From: Candidatus Omnitrophica bacterium UBA6210
GTDB lineage: Bacteria; Omnitrophota; Gorgyraeia; Velamenicoccales; Velamenicoccaceae
DNA: 64,000 nucleotides
NCBI GenBank assembly: GCA_002421805.1
Contig: DISM01000004.1
Location: forward strand, 62,001-126,000
Reading direction: 5' to 3'
Below, piece after piece: positions 27,068-35,487 of this stretch. The notes beneath the pieces were generated by a model. It was not told the origin of the DNA, did not search any database, and saw nothing but the letters and a program-made list of their open reading frames with translations. The number at the start of each line of letters is the position of its first letter. Positions within the stretch are counted from its first letter, which is position 1. The translations under genes and the position numbers were made by a program.

Positions 27068-27829
27068 CTAAACCGGCCCTTGCGATTCCAGGGAGCCCCC
27101 TGCCAGGACCCTCAATGCCTCATAGGCGACGACAAGACCGAACATCCCCGTCATGTAACCGATAGAGCCGCGCGGCGTGCGTTTGCGGCCCCGCACAAAT
27201 GTTTCTTCATCTCCTTTGACACCGAGAGCGCCGCGAGGTCTCTGGATACCGTAAACACAGGTGACGCCCTTTTCAATGCCCCTCTTTTTGAGACGCTTGC
27301 GGACCCTGCGCGCCAAAGGACAGATGTTCGTTTGGGAAATGTCGGCGACGCGGATGCAAAAAGGATCTGTCTTGTCGCAGGCGCCCATGGAAGAAACAAC
27401 GGGGATGCCGCGGCTGACACAGAATGCCAGGAGTTCCTGCTTGGGATTCAGGCTGTCGATCGCGTCGATCACGACATCCGGCTGCGGCGACAGGAGCATT
27501 TCCAGGTTCTCCGGACCCGCAAACGTATTGACGGCCAGCACATGGCATGACGGGTTGATATCCCCAACGCGTTTTTTGGCCGCGACCGCTTTGGGTCTCC
27601 CCAAAGTAGATTCCAAAGCAAGCAACTGACGGTTGAAATTCGTAGGCTTGACGTCGTCGAAATCGATCAGGCAAAAAGACCCGACCCCGGCGCGCGCCAG
27701 GGCCTCCAGGGCAAAAGAACCCACGGCCCCCAGGCCGATGACCGCCACATAACTTTGTTTAAAACGATGGACAACATCTTTTCCCAACAATAAAGCTGTC
27801 CTGGAAAAACGCGTCGAACCTTCTGTCAT
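27068..27829 (-). CDS. tcdA: tRNA threonylcarbamoyladenosine dehydratase
   Basis: E1-like ThiF-family enzyme that cyclises t6A37 of tRNA using ATP. 253 residues. Nucleotide loop GLGAVGSFALEALARAGVG, then LIDFDDVKPTNFNRQ (NR contacting ATP), and VIDAIDSLNPKQELL. The CsdL/TcdA-type C-terminal block around PRGALG and GMFGLVVAYEALRVL is present. Start ATG at 27829 has a strong AGGAGG; the frame continues 22 codons further upstream. It interrupts the polysaccharide locus. Confidence 0.88.
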   Translation of the reverse strand: MTEGSTRFSRTALLLGKDVVHRFKQSYVAVIGLGAVGSFALEALARAGVGSFCLIDFDDVKPTNFNRQLLALESTLGRPKAVAAKKRVGDINPSCHVLAVNTFAGPENLEMLLSPQPDVVIDAIDSLNPKQELLAFCVSRGIPVVSSMGACDKTDPFCIRVADISQTNICPLARRVRKRLKKRGIEKGVTCVYGIQRPRGALGVKGDEETFVRGRKRTPRGSIGYMTGMFGLVVAYEALRVLAGGSLESQGPV

Positions 27830-27904
27830 GCCGCCTCCTGAAAATCTATCCGGCATACGTTTGACTCGGCGTCCGCGAAGTCTCTGTCCGCGCAAAAAAA
27901 CCTC

Positions 27905-28591
27905 TCACGGCTTCTGGCCCTTCCACGCAAGAGACTCCCTGAGAATATCCACGACTTCATCGTCGCCTGTCTGCGAAAAATCTCCATAGAACTGGCTGAT
28001 CCCGGCCAGATATATCGGCACCTGCAGGACGACGACATCGTCGGCGGCGCCGGCCAGGACTTCGACGGCATCCTCTGTTGCAACGGGCAAGGCAACAATA
28101 AGACGCTGCGGTTTCTCCTGGGCCAGCGACCAGAGCGTGGCCAGCATGGTCGCGCCTGTCGCCACGCCGTCATCCGCAACGATCACCAGGCGGCCCGCAA
28201 GAGGGACCTTCGGCCTGACCTTCCTGTACTGCTGTGCGCGTTCCTTGATGACGCCTGCCTGTCGCGCCTTCTCCCGCTCGATATAGCCCCCGTCGGCTCC
28301 TACCTGGGCCGCCAGAGCACTGTTCAGATAAATCTGCCCGCTTTCCGAAAGAGCGCCGATAGCCAACTCGGGTTGAAGCGGCGCGCCGATCTTGCGCGTC
28401 AAAGCGACATCCAGGTCTGCCTCGATCGCCCTGGCGATCTCTGCAGCCACGACAAGGCCGCCGCGCGGAATGCCGAGGACAACGGCATCTTTCCCCCGAA
28501 ATTCTTTCAACGCCTCCGACAGGATCCTGCCGGCTTCTCTGCGGTCCTCAAAAATACGGTCTTCATGAGAAAAAACGCGCGTCCTGCCCAT
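27905..28591 (-). CDS. Phosphoribosyltransferase-family protein
   Basis: 228 residues. PRPP-binding motif IVADDGVATGAT at about residues 136-147, with the hood (IPRGGLVVAAEIA) and TRKIGAP upstream. This is the type I phosphoribosyltransferase fold with a long insert (ELAIGALSESGQIYLNSA) often called erythromycin esterase-associated or Rv0571c-like. No nucleotide substrate can be assigned. ATG at 28591 follows a G-rich ribosome-binding stretch; the frame opens 20 codons earlier. Confidence 0.85.
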   Translation of the reverse strand: MGRTRVFSHEDRIFEDRREAGRILSEALKEFRGKDAVVLGIPRGGLVVAAEIARAIEADLDVALTRKIGAPLQPELAIGALSESGQIYLNSALAAQVGADGGYIEREKARQAGVIKERAQQYRKVRPKVPLAGRLVIVADDGVATGATMLATLWSLAQEKPQRLIVALPVATEDAVEVLAGAADDVVVLQVPIYLAGISQFYGDFSQTGDDEVVDILRESLAWKGQKP

Positions 28592-28667
28592 AGCCCCCCC
28601 CGCAAAACAAACCATCAGGGCGATTCCCGTGCATCCGCCATCATATAGCACAAAGGTCCGAACGGAC

Positions 28668-29441
28668 CTAAGCCAGAGATCCGAAAAGCGCCGTGGCGTT
28701 GGCAGTCGTCAGGGCCGCAATGTCTTCCAGGTTGACTCCGAGGACTTCAGACACTGTTTGCGCCACCAAAAACAGATGCGACGGTTCATTCAACCCTGTT
28801 GAGCCGGCGGGCGGAATATCCGGTGAGTCTGTTTCGATCAGAAGCCTGTCTCTGGGAACGGCCTGAAGAGCGCGGCGGCCTCGTGCATGACCCGAACGCG
28901 TGATCGAACATGAAAAAGAAAAATAAAGATGATAAGCCTGCAGGGCCGGGATCATCTCGGCGCTGCCCGAATAAGAGTGAATGACGCCCCCGGCATCCAG
29001 GGGGCCGAAATCCGTCAAAACATCCAGCAAAACATCCCACGCCCTGCGGCAGTGGATCGATACGGGCCGATGGTATGTGCGCGCCAGCGCCAATTGCGCC
29101 AAAAAGACTTCCCTCTGGTCCTGCTCATCGAAATCCTTGAGCCCATGGTCCAGGCCGATCTCCCCGACGCCTGACGGCAGGCGTTTCAGGAACCCTTCCA
29201 GGCTCTCCAGCCATTTCGGCGAACGGTCCTTGATATACCACGGATGCAGTCCGAAAGAAGGAATGATCTGGGAAGGGTATTGCTCTTTGATGGCGGCCAC
29301 GGACTCCCAATCGTCTTGCCCCGAACCGCAGCACACCAGACGGCAGACGCCCTTGTCTTTGGCGTGCGCCATCAAGGACCGCAGGTCCCCCCTGATCCTC
29401 TCATCCTGCAGATGACAATGGGCGTCGATAAATGAAACCAT
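28668..29441 (-). CDS. TatD-family metal-dependent hydrolase
   Basis: 257 residues with an amidohydrolase TIM-barrel. Metal motif DAHCHLQD at the N-terminus, then GEIGLDHG, SIHCRRAWDV, IHSYSGS and IETDSPDIPP, all characteristic of TatD nucleases. It probably acts as a DNase or RNase. Start at 29441 (MVSFIDAHCH) is chosen by homology. The preceding sequence is not a normal leader: it falls in the hairpin element at 29441-29560, leaving no clear ribosome-binding site, so expression may depend on that element. Confidence 0.88.
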   Translation of the reverse strand: MVSFIDAHCHLQDERIRGDLRSLMAHAKDKGVCRLVCCGSGQDDWESVAAIKEQYPSQIIPSFGLHPWYIKDRSPKWLESLEGFLKRLPSGVGEIGLDHGLKDFDEQDQREVFLAQLALARTYHRPVSIHCRRAWDVLLDVLTDFGPLDAGGVIHSYSGSAEMIPALQAYHLYFSFSCSITRSGHARGRRALQAVPRDRLLIETDSPDIPPAGSTGLNEPSHLFLVAQTVSEVLGVNLEDIAALTTANATALFGSLA

Positions 29442-29560
29442 GTGGAGCCCCACGGCTTTACAGCCATGGTCCCTTTTCGTGCCGGGCTTTCGCCGTGGGG
29501 CGGAATCCCGCCCGAATGCCATTCATCTCCACCTTTACAGGTGGGGTATTCTGGGTGCGG
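29441..29560. repeat. Hairpin element resembling IS200/IS605 ends
   Basis: Two hairpins with the same TTAC loop: CCACGGCT (29450-29457) pairs with 29462-29469 with one G-U, and CCACCT (29529-29534) pairs perfectly with 29539-29544. An alternative 8-bp pairing joins 29448-29455 to 29493-29500, and GGCGG/CCGCC forms a third stem (29499-29512). The CCACGGCTTTAC and GGTGGGGTATTCTG style resembles subterminal palindromes of IS200/IS605 elements. No transposase is present, so it would be a non-autonomous remnant. The resemblance is from memory. Confidence 0.45.
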
Positions 29561-29568
29561 GGGAAAAA

Positions 29569-30849
29569 TTACGGTTGCCCCCGGAACATGCGCCACTTGT
29601 CCATGACCGCATGCGCACATTTTTTATACACATAAAAAGACGGCTTGGGCGTAAAATCCCAGCGGACCAGGCCAAAGAAATCGACGCCGCTTTTGAAGTG
29701 ACCCAGGTTGTCCCGGAAAAACGCCCAGAAGATCTTCTCGACATCGTCTAAGCCCGTCAGCCGCCCATACACCTCTCCCACCCATTCGGCCTGCTGTTTT
29801 TCCGTCGGACTCACGCCTTCCCACCAAGAATTCTCCTTATTGGGCCGCTCAACGCCGGGAGCCCCGATCTCCGTAAACCAGATCTTCTTGTCCCGGTCGC
29901 CGTTCTTGTCCATTTCGCGGCGGACATTGTGGTATATCGCCAGGACCTGCATCATGGCCCGGGCGCGCAGAGGATTGGCGAAAGGATGGATGTTAACGAC
30001 GTCGAAATAATCCTTTCCCCCGTTGCGATACACGTTCTTGACCGCGTAATAACCGCTGTTCGTCATGCCGCCGAGGACGATCTTGCAGGAAGGGTCGACG
30101 GCCTTGGCCGCCTCGTAGACCTTTTTGAGGAGTTCCGTATAACGCTTCATATCGTCCTGGGGGACCCAGTAAGCCCTGGAATCCGGCTCATTCCAGATCT
30201 CCCAGTATTTGACCTTGTTCTTGTAGCGAGAGATGACTTCCCGGACATAGTTAACAAAGGTTGCGTCGTCATAGGGAGGATAATTCCACGCCTCACCGGC
30301 CCAGCTGACGGAATACCCCAAGATCCCCAGGACCCGGACCTGGCGCTCCGTCAAAAGATCGACGATGTAATCATATTTCTCGAAATGGAACTCACCGGGC
30401 CGCGGCTCGATGTCCTGCCACAAAAAATCGAAACGCACCATCCCTACCCCGGCATCCTTCATGAGATCGACGATCTTTTTCAGGGCATCGCAGTCGTATT
30501 TATAAGCGTTCCAATCGTGGTACCAACTCAGGAAAGACAGGACAGCAAACGGATCGTAGCCGTTTTCACGCCAGTCCCGCGGAGAAGGGTCATAGACATC
30601 GTTCACCCCGTCCCCATCGCTGTCCGCACCCGTGCGCCAAGGTATGGAGTAATCCTGGTCGAGCGCCAGGATCGCCTGGTTTTCTTTCTCGCTCGGGATC
30701 AAATGCGCGTTACGTCTGTTCCATTCGGAAACTTTGGTATGTGTTGCGGTACTAAAGGCAGGCCCTGCACAGCAGAAAAAAACAATGTAAAGGACGCTCA
30801 AAAATACAAAAAGACAAACACCGCCATTCAGCGCGGACGCTCGTTTCAT
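29569..30849 (-). CDS. Exported glycoside hydrolase, GH39/cellulase-like
   Basis: 426 residues with an N-terminal membrane segment (VCLFVFLSVLYIVFFCCAG). A short Ca-binding repeat (DSDGDGVNDVYDPSP, about 76-90) precedes a TIM-barrel. Catalytic Glu candidates are the acid/base in EIWNEPD and the nucleophile in WFTEIGAP, with DFLWQDIEP and HPFANP between. This pattern matches GH39 and GH5-like enzymes such as PslG, which trim exopolysaccharide. Placement inside the polysaccharide locus fits a periplasmic endoglycosidase acting on the product. Fusion to the calcium motif is unusual. Confidence 0.85.
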   Translation of the reverse strand: MKRASALNGGVCLFVFLSVLYIVFFCCAGPAFSTATHTKVSEWNRRNAHLIPSEKENQAILALDQDYSIPWRTGADSDGDGVNDVYDPSPRDWRENGYDPFAVLSFLSWYHDWNAYKYDCDALKKIVDLMKDAGVGMVRFDFLWQDIEPRPGEFHFEKYDYIVDLLTERQVRVLGILGYSVSWAGEAWNYPPYDDATFVNYVREVISRYKNKVKYWEIWNEPDSRAYWVPQDDMKRYTELLKKVYEAAKAVDPSCKIVLGGMTNSGYYAVKNVYRNGGKDYFDVVNIHPFANPLRARAMMQVLAIYHNVRREMDKNGDRDKKIWFTEIGAPGVERPNKENSWWEGVSPTEKQQAEWVGEVYGRLTGLDDVEKIFWAFFRDNLGHFKSGVDFFGLVRWDFTPKPSFYVYKKCAHAVMDKWRMFRGQP

Positions 30850-30865
30850 GATGCCTCAACCGTGT

Positions 30866-31852
30866 TTACGCCCGTTTCTTCCTTGCAGCGTAATGGTCTC
30901 GCCAGAAATCCAAAAGGTCTTTTAGGGTCTTCTCAAACGGTATCTCAGGCTCCCAGCCTGTTTCCTGCCTGAACTTCGTGCAATCGGGGATCTGGAGCGT
31001 CACGTCCGAAGGCCGCAGGAGCGCCGGATCGACCTTGATAGAAATCTTTTTGTCCGTCATGCTCAAAAGCTTGTTGAGCATCTCCCCCACCGTCATCGAG
31101 ACGCTTCCGCCGATGTTATAGACCTCGCCGGGCTTGCACTTATGGACGAGAAGCCAGTAGGCACGGACCGTATCCCGCACGTCGGCGAACGTGCGAATGC
31201 TTTCAAGATTGCCGACTTTCAGCACAGGCTCCTGGATGCCGGCCTCGACCCGCGCGATCTGGCGGGCGAACGCCGAGGTAACAAAAACCTCTCCCCGGCG
31301 CGGGCCGGTGTGCGTAAACATGCGGGTGCAGATGATGCGCAGGCCGTAAGACAAGCCGTATTGGGACGCCAGCATGTCCTCGCCTACCTTGCTGACCGCA
31401 TAGGGCGAAGCCGGCCGGAAAGGCTGCGATTCTTTGATCGGGACTTCGTTCTCGCGCACCTGGCCGTAGACCTCCGAAGAACTGCAGATGTGGATCACGG
31501 GATCTATCTTGGCATAACGCACGGCCTCCAGGAGATTGACCGTGCCGCAGATATTCGTCTCGATAGTATTGACGGGCGCGCTGAAGCTGGTCATAACATA
31601 AGACTGGGCGGCCAAATGAAAGATGATATCCGGCCTGACGGCGGCGACCAGGTCCTGGACGGACTTGGCATCCAGAAGTTCGCAATAATGAAGCTGGAGT
31701 TTCTCCATCACGTGTTCGATGTTTTCAAGCGGAGAACGCCAGCGGCGTGTCCCATGGATCTCGATATCCTTGTCGTTAAGAGAAAGAATATAGTCGGCCA
31801 GGTGGCTGCCGACAAACCCCGTGATCCCCGTAATCAGCACTTTTTTCTTCAT
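30866..31852 (-). CDS. GDP-mannose 4,6-dehydratase-like SDR
   Basis: 328 residues, extended short-chain dehydrogenase. NAD(P) loop GITGFVGSHLADY, Arg-rich HGTRRWRSPLENI (nucleotide sugar contact), FHLAAQSYV, SSSEVYG and an intact YAVSK catalytic pair. These point to GDP-mannose or GDP-heptose 4,6-dehydratase, producing a 4-keto-6-deoxy sugar. ATG at 31852 has GGGAG upstream; the frame runs 30 codons further without support. With the kinase, RmlC-like and SDR genes nearby it suggests a GDP-6-deoxy sugar pathway. Confidence 0.85.
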   Translation of the reverse strand: MKKKVLITGITGFVGSHLADYILSLNDKDIEIHGTRRWRSPLENIEHVMEKLQLHYCELLDAKSVQDLVAAVRPDIIFHLAAQSYVMTSFSAPVNTIETNICGTVNLLEAVRYAKIDPVIHICSSSEVYGQVRENEVPIKESQPFRPASPYAVSKVGEDMLASQYGLSYGLRIICTRMFTHTGPRRGEVFVTSAFARQIARVEAGIQEPVLKVGNLESIRTFADVRDTVRAYWLLVHKCKPGEVYNIGGSVSMTVGEMLNKLLSMTDKKISIKVDPALLRPSDVTLQIPDCTKFRQETGWEPEIPFEKTLKDLLDFWRDHYAARKKRA

Positions 31853-31928
31853 AATACAGCTCCCTGATTTGTCCTGCGCCCTTCTCTTATCTTGGGCCTT
31901 TCCTCCATGCCGCCGGCGGCACGGAAGC

Positions 31929-32729
31929 TCAAGTCTTTTCAATCGTCACGATCATGGCATGGCCCAGCAGGAATAAAAAAGGCCTTGCCAGCACTTCCAG
32001 GGCGTTGACCGCCCCGAACAAAACCTGCGGAACAAAAGGCCGGAAACTCAGGCCCCCTGAAAGGGTATATCTCAAAAAATCGTGATAAACGATAGATCTG
32101 ATCTTCAGGCGCGGAAACTTCTTTTCAAAAATCCGGCGGTCTCTCTTAAAGATCACGGCAGGGATGGCCATGTTTGCACCTTTCAGCCTGCCCGTGCCGT
32201 CCTCGCCGGTCAGGCGCCACTCCTGCACCGTCCTGTCCGTATGCTCATGATGAAAATGCCTGTTCATGAAATATCCGAAAGGCGTCGATGAAGGTTCATT
32301 GCAGACAAACACGCCGCCGGGGACCAGGACGCGGTCGATCTCGGCCAGGCAGCGTTCAGGCTCCGGGATATGGTGCAACACCGCATTGGCGTAGACGGCT
32401 TTTAAGGACGCGTCGCCAAACGACAGCTTTGAGGCATCTTCGACCCTGTCTATCCCTTCGCCGCCGACGACGTCCGATGTGATGACGGACGGGATGATCT
32501 CCTTTAAAAACCCGCCGCCAGATCCGATCTCCAGGGACGACTGACGCAAACCTTTCAGCCCCTCTTCGGCTTTTTTAAAAGAACTATAAATGAAAAGATA
32601 ATGCTTTTTTAAAAGCGGATTGCCTTCGATGATGCGGCGATGGATCCCGACCGCCTCCCGCGAATCCAGGTCCAGCTGGCCGACCAAGGGATGCGCGTAG
32701 TGTGTTTGAAGATAATGCTTGAGGCTCAT
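31929..32729 (-). CDS. SAM-dependent methyltransferase in the polysaccharide locus
   Basis: 266 residues. SAM-binding LEIGSGGGFLKEI, then VEDASKLSFGDASLKAVYANAVLHHIPEPERCL and VLVPGGVFVCNEP give a class I methyltransferase (Methyltransf_11 type). Probably methylates a sugar or lipid-linked intermediate, or acts on a small molecule. Start ATG at 32729 is chosen because the frame upstream runs through the palindrome at 32774-32822; no good ribosome-binding site was seen. The C-terminal 60 residues are hydrophobic (FLRYTLSGGLSFRPFVPQVLFG, FLFLLGHAMIV) and may touch the membrane. Confidence 0.75.
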   Translation of the reverse strand: MSLKHYLQTHYAHPLVGQLDLDSREAVGIHRRIIEGNPLLKKHYLFIYSSFKKAEEGLKGLRQSSLEIGSGGGFLKEIIPSVITSDVVGGEGIDRVEDASKLSFGDASLKAVYANAVLHHIPEPERCLAEIDRVLVPGGVFVCNEPSSTPFGYFMNRHFHHEHTDRTVQEWRLTGEDGTGRLKGANMAIPAVIFKRDRRIFEKKFPRLKIRSIVYHDFLRYTLSGGLSFRPFVPQVLFGAVNALEVLARPFLFLLGHAMIVTIEKT

Positions 32730-32773
32730 GAAAAAGCGTTTTTGATTCGCCTGATTTGCTGAAACGCACAAAG

Positions 32774-32879
32774 ATCCTCGACATTTACCTTCAAAAAATA
32801 TTTTTTGGTACATGTCGAGGATTAATTCAGCCATGTAACTTACCCTCGTTCGCTTCACTCACTCGCGTAAGTTACGGCT
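32774..32879. repeat. Two adjacent palindromes between methyltransferase and kinase genes
   Basis: First: perfect 11-bp arms (32774-32784 with 32812-32822) closing over an AT palindrome centred in a CAAAAAATATTTTTTG block. Second: 9-bp arms GTAACTTAC/GTAAGTTAC (32835-32843 with 32867-32875) extended by AGCC/GGCT. The loop region is rich in TTCGCTTCACTC. It lies 4 nt after the kinase stop but has no T-run for a terminator. Confidence 0.6.
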
Positions 32880-32882
32880 TCA

Positions 32883-33881
32883 TTAAAAATTATTATCCGG
32901 CCTGTAATAAATGACCTGGCTGCCCAGGTCGTCGAACTTGAAAGGCACGCGCAAAAGCCCCTTCATTTTTTTCTTGAAGGCAGCCTGCCGCTCGGGTCTG
33001 ACGAAGAAAAGCATGAACCCGCCGCCGCCGGCGCCGAGGATCTTTCCGCCGATGGCGCCTGCGCGCCTGGCCGCCAGATAGATCTCGTCAATGCGGGAAT
33101 TGGTGATCTTGGTAGAAAGCGTCCTCTTGATCTGCCAGGACTCATGAAGAAGCCTTCCGAAAGCATCAAACCCGTCTCCCGACGTATTCAATATCTCCAT
33201 GGCCCGGCCGACCATCGCATACATCTCTTTGAGCTCTTTCTTTTTTGCAGGGATATTCTTGATCTGTTCTCCGGCGATCTCGGAAGCCAGCCGAGAGAAA
33301 CCCGTAAAATACAGCAAGAGATGGCTCTGGAAAATCTTGAGCCTTTTATTATCCAGCGTCACCGGGGTCACCTCGACATTCTTGACACCCCGGAATTCGA
33401 TCTTATTGAACCCGCCGAAGGCCGTGATCACCTGGTCCTGGGAACCGACGTTCTCTTTCATCCAGTTCTGCTCGATATCGATGGCTTCCATCGCCAGCTG
33501 CTTTTTCGACACCATCCTGCCCATGACGGCATAGAGGCCGTGAAGGAGCCCCACAGTAAAAGACGAGCTGGAACCGATCCCGGTGCGGGCCGGAAGATCG
33601 CCGACGTGCTGAACGCTGATGCCTTTTTTGATCCCCATAAAACGCAGCGTCTCGCGCACGGCCGGATGTTCGATCTCGGAAATCTTTTTCACCATCTCGC
33701 GCTTGGAATAGACGATGCGGTAATTACAATCAAAAAAAGGCGGCAAATATCCAACGGTCAGATAGCAGTATTTGTCGATCGTCGTGGCCAGGGTCGCCCC
33801 GGGATGTTGTCTGTACCAATCCGGATAATCCGTCCCGCCTCCGAAAAATGAGATACGAAACGGCGTTCTGCTAATCACCAT
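32883..33881 (-). CDS. hddA: GHMP kinase, D-glycero-D-manno-heptose 7-phosphate kinase-like
   Basis: 332 residues. N-terminal MVISRTPFRISFFGGGTDYPDW is the HddA-type opening, GIGSSSSFTVGLLHGLY is the ATP-binding motif 2, and GAIGGKILGAGGGGFML is motif 3. HddA phosphorylates heptose 7-phosphate at C1 on the way to GDP-D-glycero-D-manno-heptose; related enzymes use fucose or other sugars, so specificity is inferred. ATG at 33881 has GGAGG 6 nt upstream. Neighbours (dehydratase, RmlC-like, SDRs) support a GDP-heptose pathway. Confidence 0.8.
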   Translation of the reverse strand: MVISRTPFRISFFGGGTDYPDWYRQHPGATLATTIDKYCYLTVGYLPPFFDCNYRIVYSKREMVKKISEIEHPAVRETLRFMGIKKGISVQHVGDLPARTGIGSSSSFTVGLLHGLYAVMGRMVSKKQLAMEAIDIEQNWMKENVGSQDQVITAFGGFNKIEFRGVKNVEVTPVTLDNKRLKIFQSHLLLYFTGFSRLASEIAGEQIKNIPAKKKELKEMYAMVGRAMEILNTSGDGFDAFGRLLHESWQIKRTLSTKITNSRIDEIYLAARRAGAIGGKILGAGGGGFMLFFVRPERQAAFKKKMKGLLRVPFKFDDLGSQVIYYRPDNNF

Positions 33882-33980
33882 GTTGACCTCCAGAAAAAAC
33901 ATTCATGATTGCCCTTGTCCCTGTGGAGCCGGCAGATCGCATTTCTACCGCCTCTGCACATGTCTCAACCGTATCTGCGT

Positions 33981-34496
33981 TCAATCTCTGCGTCCCAGCT
34001 CATCCCTTTTCGACAGGATTGGTTCCTTCGCCGGCCAGGAGATGTTAAAACGGGGATCGTTCCATTTAACAGTGAACTGCTTGCCAGGATCGTAGTATGT
34101 GGATTGTTTGTAGTGAAAAATCGCCCGCTCGCTTAGCACAAAATGGCCGTTGCCGAATTTGGGAGGCACCAGGACCTGGTGCCTGTTCTTGTCGGACAGC
34201 GTAAAAGACTGCCACTTGCCGAAATCCCGGGAACTCTTATCGTAATTCAGGACGACGAGATAGAATTCCCCGTGCAGACATGAGATCAGCTTCCACGTCA
34301 GCTCATCGCCGTGGATGCCGCGCAGGACGTTCTTATAAGACATCGAGATGTCGTCTTGGATGAAAGCGACCTCGATGCCGTTCTTGCGGTAAAGTTCCTC
34401 ATTGTAGATCTCGACATATTCTCCCCGGAAATCGCTGAATGCCGACGGCTTGATCAACAAGACACCTTCCAGTTGCGTTCTTGCTACGGTAATCAT
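33981..34496 (-). CDS. RmlC-like sugar 3,5-epimerase
   Basis: 171 residues, cupin fold of the dTDP-4-dehydrorhamnose 3,5-epimerase family. FSDFRGEYVEIYN, VLRGIHGDELTWKLISCLHG (catalytic His and Lys) and VPPKFGNGHFVLSE are typical. In GDP-heptose pathways, related enzymes epimerise the 4-keto-6-deoxy sugar. It lies 99 nt downstream-start of the GHMP kinase and 8 nt after the first SDR gene, on the same strand. Substrate not proven. Confidence 0.82.
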   Translation of the reverse strand: MITVARTQLEGVLLIKPSAFSDFRGEYVEIYNEELYRKNGIEVAFIQDDISMSYKNVLRGIHGDELTWKLISCLHGEFYLVVLNYDKSSRDFGKWQSFTLSDKNRHQVLVPPKFGNGHFVLSERAIFHYKQSTYYDPGKQFTVKWNDPRFNISWPAKEPILSKRDELGRRD

Positions 34497-34503
34497 CAGG
34501 ACC

Positions 34504-35487
34504 TCATGTGAAATAGTTCTTCTTTTTCTTAAATTCGTTCTGGTTATGGATAAACCATTTCCACGTCTCCTCCAGGCCCTCCCGCAATGTTGTCGTCGGG
34601 TTGTAGCCGATGAGTTCCCTTGCCAGGGTGATATCCATCACTCTCCTGGGAAATCCCGACGGCTTGGAGGCGTCAAAAACATAATTGAAATCCAGGAAAC
34701 TATGCAGGGTCTCCACCAGTTCGCGGACCGAGACCCCCCGGCCGCTCCCCAGGTTCACAAACCCGCCCATTGTGCCGTGGTGCAAAGCCAGGATAACGCC
34801 TTCCGCCACATCCCGGCTGTAGGCGAAATCGCGGATGGCCGTTCCGTCGCCCCAGACGACCACAGGGTCTTCCTTATGGTAGATACGATACAAAAGCGAC
34901 GGGATCACCATGGCATTATTAGGGTCAAAATTATCGCCCGGCCCATAGACGTTGCAAGGCCGCACCACCGCGAAATTCTCCATGCCGAACTGCACGTGAT
35001 AGGCATGGACCTGCAGTTCGGCCATGCGTTTGGCCCACCCCGCAAAATCCATAGGCAGGCTGTCGAGCCGGTAATCTTTCTCGCGGAAAACATCCGTATT
35101 GGCGTAGGCGCCGATGGAACTGGTATAGACGACCTTGGCCACGCGGTTCTGCCGGCAGGCCTCCAGCATATTGACGTTCATCATCATCGTCGGCACAAAG
35201 TGGCTGGCCAGCTTTTTCTCCGTCACGGAAGCCGACCCCTTGATCCCCGCCAGATGAAAAACGTGATCCATCCCCTGTGTTATCTTTTTGCAAAAAACGA
35301 AATCAGTCAGGTCGCCGTAAATATAGCGGACGCCCGGGACGGGCCTCAGCCGATCCAGAGAAACGACCGACACGCGTGCCCCGGCGCCGCAAAGGAAGCT
35401 GACGACCTGGCGGCCGATCAACCCTGTGCCTCCGGTGACCAAGATCTTTTTTCCACGAAAACTTTTTAAGACATCCTGTTCGATCAT
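34504..35487 (-). CDS. NAD-dependent epimerase/reductase SDR, paralogue 1
   Basis: 327 residues from the ATGA-coupled ATG at 35487. NAD loop GGTGLIGRQVVSFL, HVFHLAGIKG, YTSSIGAY. The catalytic segment reads DFAGWAKRMAE: the lysine position is present but the usual tyrosine four residues before it is alanine. RPCNVYGPGDNFDPNNAM and WGDGTAIRDF are GDP-sugar SDR landmarks. It shares the GWxxR segment with the two other SDRs in the locus. Likely a GDP-fucose synthase- or epimerase-like enzyme acting on a keto sugar, with changed chemistry. Confidence 0.8.
   Translation of the reverse strand: MIEQDVLKSFRGKKILVTGGTGLIGRQVVSFLCGAGARVSVVSLDRLRPVPGVRYIYGDLTDFVFCKKITQGMDHVFHLAGIKGSASVTEKKLASHFVPTMMMNVNMLEACRQNRVAKVVYTSSIGAYANTDVFREKDYRLDSLPMDFAGWAKRMAELQVHAYHVQFGMENFAVVRPCNVYGPGDNFDPNNAMVIPSLLYRIYHKEDPVVVWGDGTAIRDFAYSRDVAEGVILALHHGTMGGFVNLGSGRGVSVRELVETLHSFLDFNYVFDASKPSGFPRRVMDITLARELIGYNPTTTLREGLEETWKWFIHNQNEFKKKKNYFT

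Noticed and set aside
29929..30972. 347-codon plus-strand open frame
   Set aside because: Antisense to the GH39-like gene, which has clear catalytic motifs; no independent support.
34450..35469. 339-codon plus-strand open frame
   Set aside because: Antisense to an SDR gene with NAD-binding motifs; translated residues resemble no family.
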